This document shows, in pieces, positions 12,031 through 24,589 of a stretch of 64,000 nt of DNA (position 1 is its first letter; every line of letters begins with the position of its first letter). Position numbers and translations under genes: made by a program. The notes under the pieces were generated by a model. It worked only from the letters and a program-made list of their open reading frames with translations, did not search any database and had not been told where the DNA came from. This stretch comes from Epiperipatus broadwayi (lineage: Eukaryota; Onychophora; Udeonychophora; Euonychophora; Peripatidae). The stretch spans positions 1-64,000 of the forward strand of contig JAQFVV010013328.1 in the NCBI GenBank assembly GCA_028023455.1. The letters are read 5' to 3'.

Positions 12031-12478
12031 AACCCTTAAATTGAATACCTTATAATTTATTGTGCAACAATCATATGATTACCTAGTCTCCATCTATTAC
12101 CTTGTGTCACTCAATTCAGCTGTGGGCCTCTTTTAATTTTGGAGGTCCTGTATTGGGAACCACAAATCACTGTAAATGGATAGAAAGAGTAGTTGAAAAA
12201 CCTGATGAAAATATGATGAAGGCACTAGTGTTTTATTCATTTAAATTATCTAAACATGTTATATTTCTCAAATTATATCCATATACAAAATGTCAATATT
12301 GAAATTGTTTTAAATTAATCTAAAATATTAATTTTAATAAATTATAAATATTAATACAAATTAAGTTAAAACATAAATCTAAGATAAATAATTGAGATAA
12401 CAAAATAAGCATTGGGATTTCTTAATGAGTCTTGGTTTGCTGTGAAAGAAAATTATAACTGTAATCCATAAATATTAT
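12030..12478. other. AT-rich stretch, no gene recognised
   Basis: A 66-codon frame at 12102-12302 has no recognisable domain and no flanking signal. I see nothing else here. Confidence 0.4.
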
Positions 12479-13140
12479 TTTTTTTTTTTTAAGTAAATAA
12501 CTTTATTAATAGAAAAACACAAAAATTTATATATTTACATATTAACAAAAAACATGTGTATCTTTTCCCTTTTTTTTTTCTTCCTTTCAAGTTAACTAAA
12601 AATCATTTTTTGAATAATAAACACTGTTCCATATTTTATATACAGTAGGGAAAAATCTATCCCATATTCTTTCAATTTGCTTTTTTTTTTTGACAGATAT
12701 TTTATATATTGATAATAGTATTTATCCTAATCATCTTCTAGTTTTTTAATCCAATTATATTTCTTGTTATCAAATATTAATGAACATCTTACAGCCCACA
12801 TTGTTTTCAACACATGTGCTCTTATTATTGCATTGTGAGGTCAAACCTCTAAATATATTTATTTATCATATATCTCAAATTTACAAATGGTGAGTTAAAA
12901 ACACAATTTCTTAATTGTCGAAAACAACTACACTCTTCAAACATATGCCAGAAAGTTTCTTCTTTACTTTTCATATGTTATAGCATTGGCCGGGAGGCGA
13001 ACCTGCAACAACTGTCTGCAACCAAATGCTTCCTTGCAAGGCGGCTGCACTGACCTCTTGGCTAACAACGCTTGACCGTTTCTTCTTTGCTTTTACATAA
13101 TACACATTTATACTTAGTATTGAACCTGGGTGCCATCTGG
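12479..13140 (-). pseudogene. LINE 3' fragment, split by a SINE
   Basis: Read on the minus strand it ends in a poly-A tail (T-run at 12479-12491), like the L1-like element whose tail is at 28139. Its C-terminal zinc motif is KCVLCKSKEET followed, after removal of the SINE and one target duplication, by FWHMFEEC. This equals C-x2-C-x7-H-x4-C and matches the CQLCGRESETFEHILNIC motif of the 28-32 kb LINE. The rest is decayed untranslated sequence. The element is 5'-truncated near 13140. Confidence 0.7.
12972..13077 (-). mobile_element. tRNA-Gly-derived short SINE, copy A
   Basis: On the minus strand it has an A-box-like TAGCCAAGAGG and a B-box-like GGTTCGCCTCC, then CCGGCCAATGCTATAACATA and a short A-rich tail. 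It is flanked by a 17-bp target duplication, GTTTCTTCTTT(A/G)CTTTT, at 12955-12971 and 13078-13094. It sits inside the zinc-motif codons of a LINE fragment. Body beyond the tRNA part is nearly absent. Confidence 0.85.
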
Positions 13141-14630
13141 TGAATTACTCAGCTAGGTCAATTAAACAAGAAATTCACCTCATTAGCAATGAGATTTTGA
13201 ACGATTTAAAACAAAATACTATAAATAACAAAATTTGTCTCAACTAAATTTCATCTGCTAAGAGATTCGAAGAGAAGATAATTCGGGACAAATTAACATT
13301 AAATAACATTTATTTACATAACACATATCAAGTTATAACTACAAAAATAATAAAATAAAAGTTAATTTAGCATAATTAATTTCATCTTAAATTTGAAATT
13401 AGGAAGTAAGAGTCTATGCATGTCTGGTTTTACAAAGTTTATGAGGAAAATATAAATCCTACCCCTCATATTTCAGTTTAAGTCTAGATTTTGATTTTTG
13501 TTTATATTGACATAGGTTTTATTTGAGATTTTCTTGAGATGATCAAACTGTTTTCTTTTGACAGCATTTAGAGTTCAAGAACAGTGTACCTGTATTGGCT
13601 TCTGGTTTTCCTAGTGACTTATAGCTTCTTCCTTCTGGGGCAGCACTTATCTTTATTTAATTGTTCAACCACAGCCTTGAAAATATAATGGTAGGTCAAG
13701 GTTTTGATCACATTTCAGGCTATCCATAATTTATAGGAACTGCATGGTGACATTGCAAGTCTATCAGGGCATGGTGTGTTAGGGCATCTTCAGGATTTTT
13801 ATACATCATTGTAGCCACAAAACTAGAAGCTTGTGATGATAAAAATTGCAAAACTCAATAATATGACAGCAAAATTAATAGCAACAGAATAATTTCATAA
13901 CTCGGATAACTTTAATAACTATGAATAACCCACCTAATAAAAATTTATTAGCTTATATGCCCTTGACCAATCATTGGTTTTTTAACACCACTAATGTAAC
14001 TCTTCTAAAAAATTTAATTAGCCTTCTTTTTTAATTACTGTACTTATCTAATCAATTGATTGGCTTATGATTTTCAGTGCACAAATTTAATCTCTCATAA
14101 TTTTTTTTATATTTGATTAGATATACTTTACCAAATTAACTTATATTTAATTAGACACTAATTCTATAAAATCATTTTACATTCCAAAACTATTTTACAT
14201 TCCATTTCTCTTTTCAAAATTATTTGGCTTATTGCATACATTTTTAAGTTACATTTTTTCTTTGTTTTCAATTTGTAGTTTTCAAAGATAACATTTTAGA
14301 TTTTGTAGTTTTTAAAAAGAAGCAACTTTTACAAGCTTTATTTGATCAGTGATTACTCTTATTAGATTTTCTTTTATTTTAAATCAAGTCTGGTATAATT
14401 TGGCCAGAGTTTTATTCATTTTTTTTAATTATAACCCAGTCTTTTGTTCTTTATTTCAAAATCTCTCCCTTCTCTACTTGTTATTATACTCACTACTTAA
14501 ATGATAGCCGTTTTTATTTAAAATATATATATGTCTGTTTATTTTTAAATATTTTTACTATTTTTATATAATACATACATTTTACATATTTGTTACTATA
14601 TATATATATAATTCCCAACACAACAGCCAA
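13141..14630. other. No gene recognised
   Basis: AT-rich sequence. 13430-13850 is less AT-rich, and short stop-broken stretches can be read on the minus strand, but I recognise no protein family. The rest shows only homopolymer runs. Confidence 0.4.
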
Positions 14631-14700
14631 AGCTTAATGAACCAATAGGATGACCACAATCTGTTGCTAAGGCAACCTCTATGGATAAATGATGGATTCC
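14630..14700 (-). repeat. Dispersed repeat with X-box-like and CCAAT elements, copy 1
   Basis: On the minus strand it reads GAGGTTGCCTTAGCAACAG, then CCTATTGGTTCA and TTTGGCTGTTGTGTTGG. GTTGCCTTAGCAAC fits the RFX-type X-box pattern and ATTGG is an inverted CCAAT box. The same order recurs at 17432-17505 and, more diverged, at 38420-38490. It may be the promoter part of a decayed element. Confidence 0.5.
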
Positions 14701-17430
14701 TCTTTTATCCATAGAGATTACTTTGATAAAAGAGTTTAGATATTTTATTGGTTTATTATACTTTTCTGATTGTACTTTGAATTACATTTACAAAAACAAC
14801 AAGTTATTGGCAATACTCAATACAGTGAGTGAGTAATTTTGATTGTTTTATATACATATATTTAAAATTTATAAAAAAGACAAACACATACTAAATTTAC
14901 TTGTATAAATATTAAAATAAAGTTTAAAATGACTTATATATTACTTAAGTAGATAATATTCTTAATATTTTGAAATACTATAAAATATTAATTTCTGATT
15001 TGGAAAAAAATCTAAATTATTAATTCAACAAAAGAAAGATTACTTTTGCATAAATGAAAGTATTTTTAAAGAACATGTATATAAAAGTTTATTTCAATAT
15101 ATTTTGTATTTAAAAGGATATTATGAAAAAATCATTTTAATTCTCAAATTAAAATAATATGAATGTATGTCATGTAAAATAAAGAAAGGCAACAATTATA
15201 TTTCTGTTACCATATTTGTTTTTATTAATTAAAAAAGTACTTAACTTTAATCTTGCTACTTATCAATATAGATGTGTGTATGCATGTGATCATGGGTATT
15301 AGACACAAAGTATTAACTCAAGAGCTTGCAGAATCAAGAAAATAATTTTAGGATTGTGTGAATGGTGGTAAGAATCTAATAACATTTTTAAAGTTCACAA
15401 ACTTTTAACATGATATATATTTTATTTATGGCCAGCACTCATATGCATGCACCAAGCATTATGACTACATTAATGGTCAAATCATTTTATATATTTAATC
15501 CATTGCTTGATTATTGGCACTTATTTGATGATGACAATTAACATTAAATTTTAGGATCTACAGTATTTACTTTCAATTAAAAATGGCTTCCTGATATGTG
15601 ATAGACTGATCATCTAAAGATGCCATTATTTATTTATGGTACTGTATTTTCCAATCCTTTACAAATGACACATCAATCTGTGAGCAGATGTTGGAAATAT
15701 CATTGTTTGAATTATGCTGAATATTTGTGTTATTTGATTCCACTACATATTGTGCATAAAAATAGGCATGCTGATTATATGCTACTGATAATGATATTAA
15801 TTAATTTGCCACTTAATTTAACTTAATTTATATTTGCCATTGTTTGATTTCATCTTCCAATTGCCAGCCTGATTCCATTGCATTTCATATACATATATAC
15901 CCCTTTATCTTCATTAGTGTGAACAATTCATGACTTGAATTGTATCATAAATTGAAGACCTCAAATAAAATATAAACAATTATAATGAGTTTCTGTGGGA
16001 GAAAAAATAATTTGTTACTTTAAATTCAAAATATATAAAAATTATATTAAAAAATAATGCTTACAATGAAAAGGGTTAATTAATAAACATTTTACTAATC
16101 ATATTATTAAAAAAATAATACTAACCTAAGAGTAAATATATAATACATAATATAAAAAATAATTCAGTTATTATAATTTTTAAAAAAAAAAAACATTATA
16201 TCTTTTTATTGACAATCTGTCATTTTGCTTCTTACATAATGAAAGATTTTTCCTGATTCATGATTGGTTGAATTAAAGCATAAAGTAAAAAAAATAACCA
16301 CAATTTACATTTTAAAATGTAAAAAAAAACAAAACACAATATACATTTTAAATTTTATTTTTAATGCAATTTATGTTCTATTATCAAAGTATGTTATATT
16401 TGTAACATCTGACCAATAAACAGAGAATTTTTTTGGATTGCTGTTAATTTTTTTAAATAAAATTTTACATATTTATTTAATTTACATAAATGCATTGAAA
16501 TTAAATAAAAATGTGATAAAGATATTTAATCTCTAGTTGATTTCCGAAATTTTAATAATGTAAATGATTAAATCTTTTTTTCTTTTGCTAAATGTAATTT
16601 TTTTAATATTGTAATTTACAATAAATGCTGTTGTTATCTGGAAACAAATTACAAGACTATTGATATAAAATTTAACAAATGAATGTTTTTAACTTATATT
16701 TAGTAGCCTTTGATCATATAAAATTGAATATTAACTACATGATGCATGAAATCATTTTTTTCTTCAAAATAATTTATAATTGTGATGACTATTTTACAAT
16801 TATAATTTTTATCTTTTTGCTGCAAGAAAAATATCATTCATAAGAAGTTTGATTGGTAAAATGGAGTGAATATATTTTACCTAATGTACTTATTTTAAAT
16901 TTTAATATTAATACACTTTGTTGTTGTACATGCTCAAAATTGTTTTTAATACTTACTGCATTGTATGAAACTGGCATATTTTACTTTTATAGTTGTTAAT
17001 GATGAAAATCTTTTTTACTTTGAATATGTCATAAATGAAAGCACTGATTGTCTTGCAAAGACATTGAATAAAAATCAGATAAAATAAATCATTTTAATTC
17101 TATAATAAAACATAATATTGTATACTGCATAATGTTTAAACTCTGCAATGTAGTGAATATTTTAGCATCAGTCTTACCATTTTATTTTCAATTGACATAG
17201 CTTTAATGACTGATGTCATCAATCTTATAAAATTGCCACCATTTTTCCAAGATGGTGTTTGTTTTTAAAAAAAAGTTTTGAAATTTCTTTTAAACATCAT
17301 TGTAGAGAATAATGAATTGTGTGTGAATCCTCACATAAATGTTCATTTCTAAAAAAGAAAAAGGTGTATATCTTTTCAGAAAAGTCAAAGCTTAACTAAA
17401 CTAATACAATGTCAATAATCTCAATAATTA
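14700..17430. other. Long AT-rich stretch, no gene
   Basis: Only short chance frames (for example 15620-15826) occur. Just after the repeat, an inverted pair built on TCTATGGATAAA / TTTATCCATAGAGA lies at about 14678-14710. I see no further mobile-element signature. Confidence 0.45.
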
Positions 17431-17431
17431 A

Positions 17432-17505
17432 ATATTGCCTTGACAACAGATTACTAGTATTCTATTGGTTTATTTAAGTTTTGGTTGTTGTGAAGAGATT
17501 TAATA
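17432..17505 (+). repeat. Dispersed repeat with X-box-like and CCAAT elements, copy 2
   Basis: TTGCCTTGACAACAGATTAC is followed by TTCTATTGGTTTATTTAAG and TTTTGGTTGTTGTG, matching the copy at 14630-14700 read on its minus strand. Confidence 0.5.
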
Positions 17506-17859
17506 TGGAAACCAGCTAGTTGTTGGAATTTTATTGTTTAATATATTTACCCCAAATTCACAACTAATACAAACTAGCCAAATAAAATAAACTCTAAAAC
17601 ACAACCAATGGTTTCACTGATACAAGCAGACTTCTCAAGTATAAAGGACTAAAAGATAACAAATTTATATTAAACATTAACTACAATTCCACTTACATCC
17701 CACACACCCTTAATATTTAAAGAACTTTTAAATAAGTTAATTGCTTCAGAATCATAACATATTTAGTAATAAAGATTCTTTAATTCTTCTTTTTATTTCA
17801 TTTCTTTCAAAAAACATAACCTTAGCTTCATTGAAATTAATAGTGTGGTCTGTATCTTT

Positions 17860-18200
17860 TTAATGCAGAACTAAGATATTTATTTCTAGCCCTACTTTAA
17901 TATATCTTTATCCTTTCATTTAAGCTCAAACAACTCTGATCTATGTATAACTTCTTACAAAAATGAGAGATAATATACACTACTCCAGAAATAATCTCTC
18001 TATCAAAAATTTTATTTGTATTATTTAATAAATTATTTAAAGTAATATAGTCCCAAGCAATTTTTTTACTTCCAAACAAATTACTATTTTTACATACAAT
18101 TCTGTAACAATTTAAAAGGCAAAGAAATAAAATCATATTCTTTTTTATTATTTACATTATTACAATTACTATTACTATTAGATAAAATATTTTTAACAAA
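17860..18200 (-). pseudogene. Penelope-like element GIY-YIG endonuclease fragment, left arm
   Basis: The main frame (17897-18136) includes NNLLNNTNKIFDREIISGVV, then a CKKLYI segment and LSLNERIKI. Penelope-like proteins end with a GIY-YIG endonuclease in which GV(Y)xI...C..C.K.YIG.S...L..R...H follows a connector containing such an N-L-L segment. The YIG glycine is lost here (YID), and downstream codons are broken by stops. The copy is inactive. It mirrors the fragment in the right arm. Confidence 0.7.
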
Positions 18201-18289
18201 TTTATCTGCATAGCCAACACTCAAATAATCTTTATTTCATATAATAGCTTTGTTTCAAAATGATCAATTTTATAAAGATTATTTGAGTG

Positions 18290-18737
18290 TTAGCTACTCT
18301 GATAAAAATTTTAAAAGGATTTTATTTAATAGTAATAAGAATTTTAATAATGTAAAGGATAAAGAAAAATATGATTTTATTTCTTTGCCTTTTAAATCGT
18401 CATCTTATAGAATTATATAGTAAAAATAGTAATTTGCTTGGAAATAAGAAAATTGCCTGGAAATATATTAAATAATACAAAAGAAATTTTTGATAGAAAG
18501 GCTATTCCTGGAGTAGAGTATATTAATCCTTGTTTTTGTAAGAAGTTATAAATAGGCCATAGTAGTTTGAACTTAAATGAAAGAATAAAAGTACTTAAAA
18601 ATAGGATTAGAAATAAATATCTCTCTTCTGCTTTATATTTCAATGAAACAGATACAGATCACACTATTAATTTTGATGAGGCTATTGATGTCTTCTTTGA
18701 AAGAAATGAAATAAAAAAAGAATTAAAGAATCTTTAG
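18290..18737 (+). pseudogene. Penelope-like element GIY-YIG endonuclease fragment, right arm
   Basis: Read across several frames, the plus strand shows FISLPFKSSSYRII, then a GVEYIN-type start, a CKKL-like stretch, LNLNERIKV, and DHTINFDEAIDVFFERNEIK. The last piece matches the H-x-I-(N/D)-(F/W)-x-x-A segment that follows the endonuclease in Penelope-like elements. Frameshifts and stops separate the pieces, so the copy is dead. It faces away from its partner at 17860-18200. Confidence 0.75.
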
Positions 18738-18740
18738 TAT

Positions 18741-19430
18741 TACATTCAAATATCAGCCTTTCAAGCTAATTGAGCACGTGCCTTTTGAGAGTGTTAAATA
18801 AATGAATACTTTCCTCTTCAATCCAAGATATAGTATTTATGCAGGAATAAAAAGGATCCTCTTATTCCTACAACTCAAATTCTTTTTTATATGAGCAAAT
18901 CTGAAGAACTGTTGAGGAGAGCGTGAGTAGAATTCTCACTTTAAATTACTATTTACGATGTTCTTTGACTGAATGACGTCGGTGAAATTACTTAGAATTT
19001 ACTAAACGTCATTCTTACTGAAACTTAATTATGAGTAAATAAGCAGTTATTTATTTAGTGCCATGTTTACAATTATATTACATTCAAATATCAGCCTTTC
19101 AAGCCAATTGAGCACGCGCCTTTTGAGAGTGTTAAATAAATTAATACTTTCCTCTTCAATCCAAGATATAGTATTTATGCAGGAATAAAAAGGATCCTCT
19201 TATTCCTACAACTCAAATTCTTTTTTATATGAGCAAATCTGAAGAACTATTGAGGAGAGCGTGAGTAGAATTCTCACTTTAAATTACTATTTACAATGTT
19301 CTTTGACTGAATGAAGTCGGTGAAATTACTTAGAATTTACTAAACATCATTTTTACTGAAACTTAATTATGAGTAAATAAGCAATTATTTATTTAGTGCC
19401 ATGTTTACAATTATATTACATTCAAATATC
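18741..19430. mobile_element. Dimer of a 338-bp unit inserted into the palindrome arm
   Basis: Two head-to-tail units begin TACATTCAAATATCAGCC at 18741 and 19079, with a third partial start at 19417. They differ by only a few bases. The insert is bounded by AGTAT at 18736-18740 and 19431-19435, and the left palindrome arm shows the uninterrupted state, so it is a clean insertion with a probable 5-bp duplication. The first 100 bp of the unit resemble the palindromic repeat at 51847-51988 and the repeat at the window end. It has no coding capacity. Confidence 0.8.
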
Positions 19431-19662
19431 AGTATTAAAAAGTTATGATTCTGAAGCAATTAACTTATTTTAAAGTTCTTTTAATATTAAGGGTGTGTGA
19501 CATCAAGTGGAATTGTGGGTAATGTTTAGTATAAATTTGTTGATATCTTTTAGCCCTTTACACTTGAGAAGTCTGCATTTAGCAATGAAATCATTGGTTG
19601 TGCTTTACAGTTTATTTTCTTTGGCTAGTCTGTGTTAGTTGTGAATTTGGGGATAGGTTTGA

Positions 19663-21166
19663 TTATTTCATTGACTAGTTTAGCTTTAGGCTTTTGATGT
19701 TTATGTTTAACATATATAAACTGCTCAAAGTTTAAGCAATTGTTTTGTGACTTACATATCCACTCATCATATAACTGTAAGCCCGAATAAAGCCTTTGCA
19801 ACCAAATACCAATTTTAAAACTGAAATAATAAGATAGATGGTCTTATAATATTCGACGTGTTTGCACAACCTAAGACAAAGTTAAAATCAACTATAAATT
19901 GTAATGTTTTAAACAGCTATTAATATTATTTAATTCAATATATTATATTTCTGCTTATTAATTTTTTCTTGGCTTATTAACCCATTTTATTTTTCTTAAG
20001 AATTTCAAATCAGTAAATAATGTGGCAAACACTTAACCAAGACTAACAAAAATATCAATAAGAAAAATATAATAAATATTTTTTTTTTAGTTTACAATCT
20101 AACTCTACAAAAACAAATAAATATAAAACCAAAGTAAACTTATAATAAACCATGACAGTAAACCAAGAAACTGATAATGTGGACATTATAACAATACTAT
20201 CTGTTATCCATTAATTACTCAAACTTACTGCAGATACTCTTGCTCTTGATAATATACTTGATGGTTTATACAGATAGCGGGGTAAATGAATAAAGTGCAT
20301 TAAAAATTGAATGAACTACAGTGAATAAATACTTAATATACTTCCGAGAATTAAAAAAAAAAGTGGAATAATTAAAATAAATAATTCTAGACGAAAGATG
20401 CAAATGTTAGCTAAAAAATATGATTAAACAAATACATAACTCTATATCTTACTAAATAATCACAAGCTTCTTACACGTTTAAGCAAATAGTGTTTATTAA
20501 TATAATAACAGTTTCAACTGTTCCTGTAGTCTTCTTCAAATCTCAATCTATTTCTCTAACTTTCCACCATTTTACTTATGACGTAATTAGGTACTTACGC
20601 ATTATGGGCTGTGGAAATTTTAGTCTTCGTTAATTATGTTTATTTATGATTGCTAAATATTTGATGGTACGTTTTATTTAATTAATTAAATACATTTAAC
20701 TTTTAAATATTTAAAAACTCATTTTTAATAAAATTCTAAATACCAACACCGGTTTCTGTATTAATGACAAATATTTACGTGGCAAAAGATGACCTCTTGA
20801 GGTTTTCCATCATGAAGCTGTTATCGTAACCCAGAATTTCTAACGTGATAATATTCATTATAGCATAAATTTAAAATATATATTTTTGTTTCAGAATGAT
20901 TTTTATTCTAAGTTTATGTTATTGAAAATCATTCAATAAAAATGTATATTACTGCTATAATGTAAATATTACAAATATATTATTCTAATCGATATAAGCC
21001 TATAACACTGAGTAAGAAAAGCTTGATAGTAAACGTTTTATTATAGTATGCTGGGCAGTTTTCAATATCTTAATCCTACTCATAGCAATAACTAGTAAAT
21101 GAGAGGATTGGGTGTAAAAGATATAATGTATAGGAAAAGAAAACCAACGTAATATACAAGATATAA
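19663..21166. other. No gene recognised
   Basis: AT-rich, only short chance frames; no repeat boundaries found. Confidence 0.4.
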
Positions 21167-21259
21167 TGAGGCTATAATCTCGATAATATGCGTATAAAAT
21201 GCGATAGTAGGGACCTCTATAGGTGTTTTAACCACAAGCTTACGATAGCGTAAGCTTGT
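21167..21259. repeat. Dispersed 85-bp repeat, copy 1, with terminal hairpin
   Basis: Shares GAGGCTATAA(T/C)CTCGATAAT, ATGCG, a GATGGTAGG-like segment and GGTTTAACCACAAGCTTACG with 26673-26757. This copy ends in a hairpin, ACAAGCTTACG-ATAG-CGTAAGCTTGT at 21233-21258, so it may be the start of a foldback whose second arm is lost. Confidence 0.7.
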
Positions 21260-22083
21260 AAATATTACTTACATAATCAATGTGAGTTTAATAAATTTAT
21301 AATTACAAGATATAATGGTAAATATGTTTTTAATTTGCATTTAAATAAATTAACTTTATGGATTGTGTGAATTAATAAAAAACAGATTTTCACCCAAAAC
21401 AACTTGTAGTTTATTATTCTATGGTAATACCTTTATTTATAATGTTATAAGAGACTCATTAATGTTCCATGATGCAAGTCTAACACTGAAATGCTAAAAG
21501 AAATTATGTTAAATGAGTGCATGCTATGGCAAATTACCTCTAATAACCACTAAATATTATTACTAAATCTTATTATCCTACAGCCTACTTACAAGGCCTT
21601 TGAGCAGATAGTATGCACACACATGCATTGATGCTAAGAATAAATAAAAGTGATTTTTCAAATTAAATAGTTCTAAAGGTTTGCCTCACTTCCATGTAGA
21701 TTATATTTATATGTTTGACTCTGTTCGTAGAGCATCCAACTTTGTATCAGAAGATCCCAATATCTATTCTCACACTTGCAGTTCTGACCTTTGAACTTCT
21801 TACAAATTTTTTATAATCTCCTGAGCAATAAAGCTATTAGCCTTTTTTAAATACGTATATGACTGTCCTACCTACTGATAAACACAGGTGGACATTGTAA
21901 CTTCAGAAAATAGCAAGATAAAAGAACTGGAAATGGATTAAGTTTTATAGATGACTGTGTAAACCAATTTGTTTGTATAGTCTTTATTTGACAGATATTT
22001 TATATTGTCCTTCAAATATCTTGTGGTGCTTTTTTTCAATCTTTTTCGGTACAATTTTTTTTTAAGACTTCAGTGTCTTGTTC
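21260..22083. other. No gene recognised
   Basis: AT-rich sequence without recognisable coding or repeat structure. Confidence 0.4.
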
Positions 22084-22119
22084 AATTTTTTCCTCTCTCT
22101 CTCTATCTCTCTCTCTCTT

Positions 22120-22170
<51 letters not shown>

Positions 22171-22180
22171 CTATCTATTA
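22084..22180. repeat. CT microsatellite grading into TATC
   Basis: CT dinucleotides run from about 22090 to 22152, then seven TATC units. The overlapping long frames at 22005-22494 are low-complexity artefacts. Confidence 0.95.
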
Positions 22181-24315
22181 TATTTTCCTCAATTAATTTT
22201 CCACTAAAAGCAATCTATATTACATCTCTTGTTAGTGGCTTTAAGATAATCTATATGACTTATACAGGCTCTGCCTGTTCCATGAAAATTATGCTCAAAA
22301 CCAGCTTAAAATATTTATTTTTAAAAAAGCCTGTTATTTACTATTTCTTTTACATACTCAATCTAATATTCTCATTCTCTTATAGCTATAGATTCAGTAC
22401 CATTACATCTTGCAAAGTGGATAGCATGATGGCTTGTCTTATGATTTTAACCTTATCTTTTTACAATATCGTAAAGCAGCTTTTTTCCTCTTAACTTTCA
22501 TGTTACGTGTTTTACTTTCATAGAATTATTCTATAAAAATAATCTTTTGTACAACCAATTTATATGAAATCATTATACTAGTTTAATGGATAATCAGTAA
22601 GCAGTGTCATACCAATTGCACTCTTGTTGCCTTATAGGATATGAAGTTGAATTAATAACGGTTTGATATTCGATTTCAATATTAATTGCTTTGGGCTATC
22701 TTTTTTTTTTTGTAATCCTATCATTTTTTGTTTTATTATCTTCATGGCATTAGTCATCTCTTTGAAATGAGTGTGTTTATGTTATAACTTAGTTTTTGCT
22801 ATTCAGTAATCCACTAGAGGGAGCCTAGGACTCCAGATAACTCTGTTACTGGCTCCCCGTTTTAATTCCTTCTTCTCTAGTTTAGGGAACTGGATTTTTT
22901 CACAAGTATACCTAGTTAAAAAAAGTAGTTTCTTAGTTCTCTTTTCGTATATGACTTTAGTCATCATCTGATCAAAAGTAAGAATAAGTAGGTATTAATA
23001 TGTAAACAGATAAAATTTTGGTCTGCTAAGTGTCCTTGATTGTGCCTTTCCATAATCACTACAATCAATAAATAATGTCTTAGAATTGGATTGGAGGGGG
23101 GGAAGCAGAATTCCATTCAACAAAATCTCTACATGTTTGAACACATTTATTTCGAATTCTTCCGCCCGTCATAAACGTAAAATATATAGAATGGATAATC
23201 CAAAAGTAGTCGGTTAAAAAATTTGGCTAAGCGCCTGCGTGCAAAATTGTCATTTAAGAATAAAAACACCTTACTAAATCTCTAAGTGTTCATTTCTTAA
23301 TACTGTGCACTTTTATTGGAGTTATGTATGATCTACATATAATTAAATTAGAAAATAAATGTGTATCCGTATAAAATAGTAAGCCCTTATTTTCCATTAT
23401 AAATATTAATTACCAAATTACTTACGTTATTACTTAAACTATTTATATTAATAGACTACAATTTACATTTATTTGATGTTTATACTTTCACTTCCTCCGA
23501 TTAATAAACGAAACTTCATTAGATTTAATTTCTTTTATGATTGATGGACCATTAGTCTCGGCAGGCGGTGTTTTGATAAATATCTTTCAAATACAAGTGA
23601 TTAAAAATAAAATATTAATGCTTACAAAAGGAGGAGAAAAAATTATTCAGTTAATTTTAAGTGAGTATTGTTTATTTTATTTTATAAAAGCTTACACTCG
23701 TAAATGAAAAATATACATCTTATATTTATTAAAATATAATTAAGTTTAATAAGAAATATTGTGATAAACGTGTCACTGGTATAAATAATTTAAAATACCA
23801 CAATTTTTTTAATAAATTAATAAGAATGATGAAATTATTAAAAATCAGTTATTATGCAATTAAATTGCTATTTAAAATGCATTAAGACATATTGTACTAT
23901 ATTTAAAAGTCTGTTAATAAAAATCTTTACAAATTTAGAATCATACGTTATATATCGTATATGCGATAGAACTCAACCAACTATGTGTCAGAAGAATTAC
24001 AACCATTCAAAAACAAAGAGTGTTAGGACGCAAACTGAACAAAAATAGTTATTCAAATCCTGAGCAAAAAAGATAAATATAAAAAATAAACTTTAAGATA
24101 AACTTTGTTTGACAATGCATACACCAACTGATGAACCATAACTATGTTACACGCATACTAATAAGCCCAAAATCCCACGTGGGATCTCAAAGTCTGCTTG
24201 TATGTTATTTTTCAATATTCTGCAGCAAAGTATTTTTTTAAAAATTTCACATCTTGACTAATTGTAGGTATCCAATGTATTTTATCTCAGCTACATCGTC
24301 TCAATAAAAACATTC
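22181..24315. other. No gene recognised
   Basis: AT-rich. A CTCF-like CCACTAGAGGGAG lies at 22811 and a 14-bp perfect palindrome with a CACGTG E-box at 24172-24185; both could occur by chance. Frame 23854-24048 has no recognisable domain. Confidence 0.4.
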
Positions 24316-24317
24316 AA

Positions 24318-24585
24318 GTTAGTCCTCTGAAGAAATTGAGCTGGACATATTGCTAGAATGGATGATAATAGGTGGACAGTTAAAATCTTAAACTGGATTC
24401 CAAGAAATTGCAAAAGATATAGAAAAAGACCACATGTGAGATGGATGGTTGAAATAAAGAAGTGTGCAGGGGTGATGTGGAAAAGAGAGGCTAAAGATCG
24501 GAGAAGATGGGTTGGACTTGGAAAAACCCTTATTCTGCAGTGGATTGATAATGATTAAAAATGATGATGATGATGATGAGAATGC
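24318..24585 (+). pseudogene. RTE-like LINE 3' end (5'-truncated)
   Basis: The frame 24358-24558 reads DDNRWTVKILNWIPRNCKRY, then RKRPHVRW...AGVMW...DRRRWVGLG. It matches the C-terminal tail typical of RTE-type LINE proteins: DDRWT..V..W.PR..KR.RGRP..RW.DDI...AG..W...A.DR..W..LGE. Just upstream, KKLSWT in another frame fits the usual K-W-x-GH segment, so a frameshift separates them. After the stop comes ATGATGATGATGATGATGAG, the short tandem tail RTE elements use instead of poly-A. Related minus-strand copies lie at 49657, 51356 and 55309. Confidence 0.8.
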
Positions 24586-24589
24586 CATT

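Larger units (their letters stand above)
17550..19662. repeat. Large palindrome of two divergent Penelope-like element ends
   Basis: Left arm 17550-18235 and right arm 18272-19662 are inverted copies around a 36-bp spacer. Matching landmarks include CCAACACTCAAATAATC / GATTATTTGAGTGTTAGC at the centre, the GAAGCAATTAACTTATTT segment, and CCCCAAATTCACAACTAA / TTAGTTGTGAATTTGGGG at the outer ends. The right arm is longer because a 690-bp element is inserted at 18741-19430. Both arms encode the end of a Penelope-like protein reading outward from the centre. Confidence 0.8.

Noticed and set aside
18960-19010. Hammerhead ribozyme in the 338-bp unit (CTGAATGACGTCGGTGAAA)
   Set aside because: An extra base breaks the CUGAUGA core and the candidate stem II is not convincing.
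22811-22823. CTCF site CCACTAGAGGGAG
   Set aside because: A single near-match is expected by chance in a window of this size; no supporting context.
24172-24185. Perfect 14-bp palindrome with an E-box
   Set aside because: Isolated, no neighbouring regulatory or coding feature.
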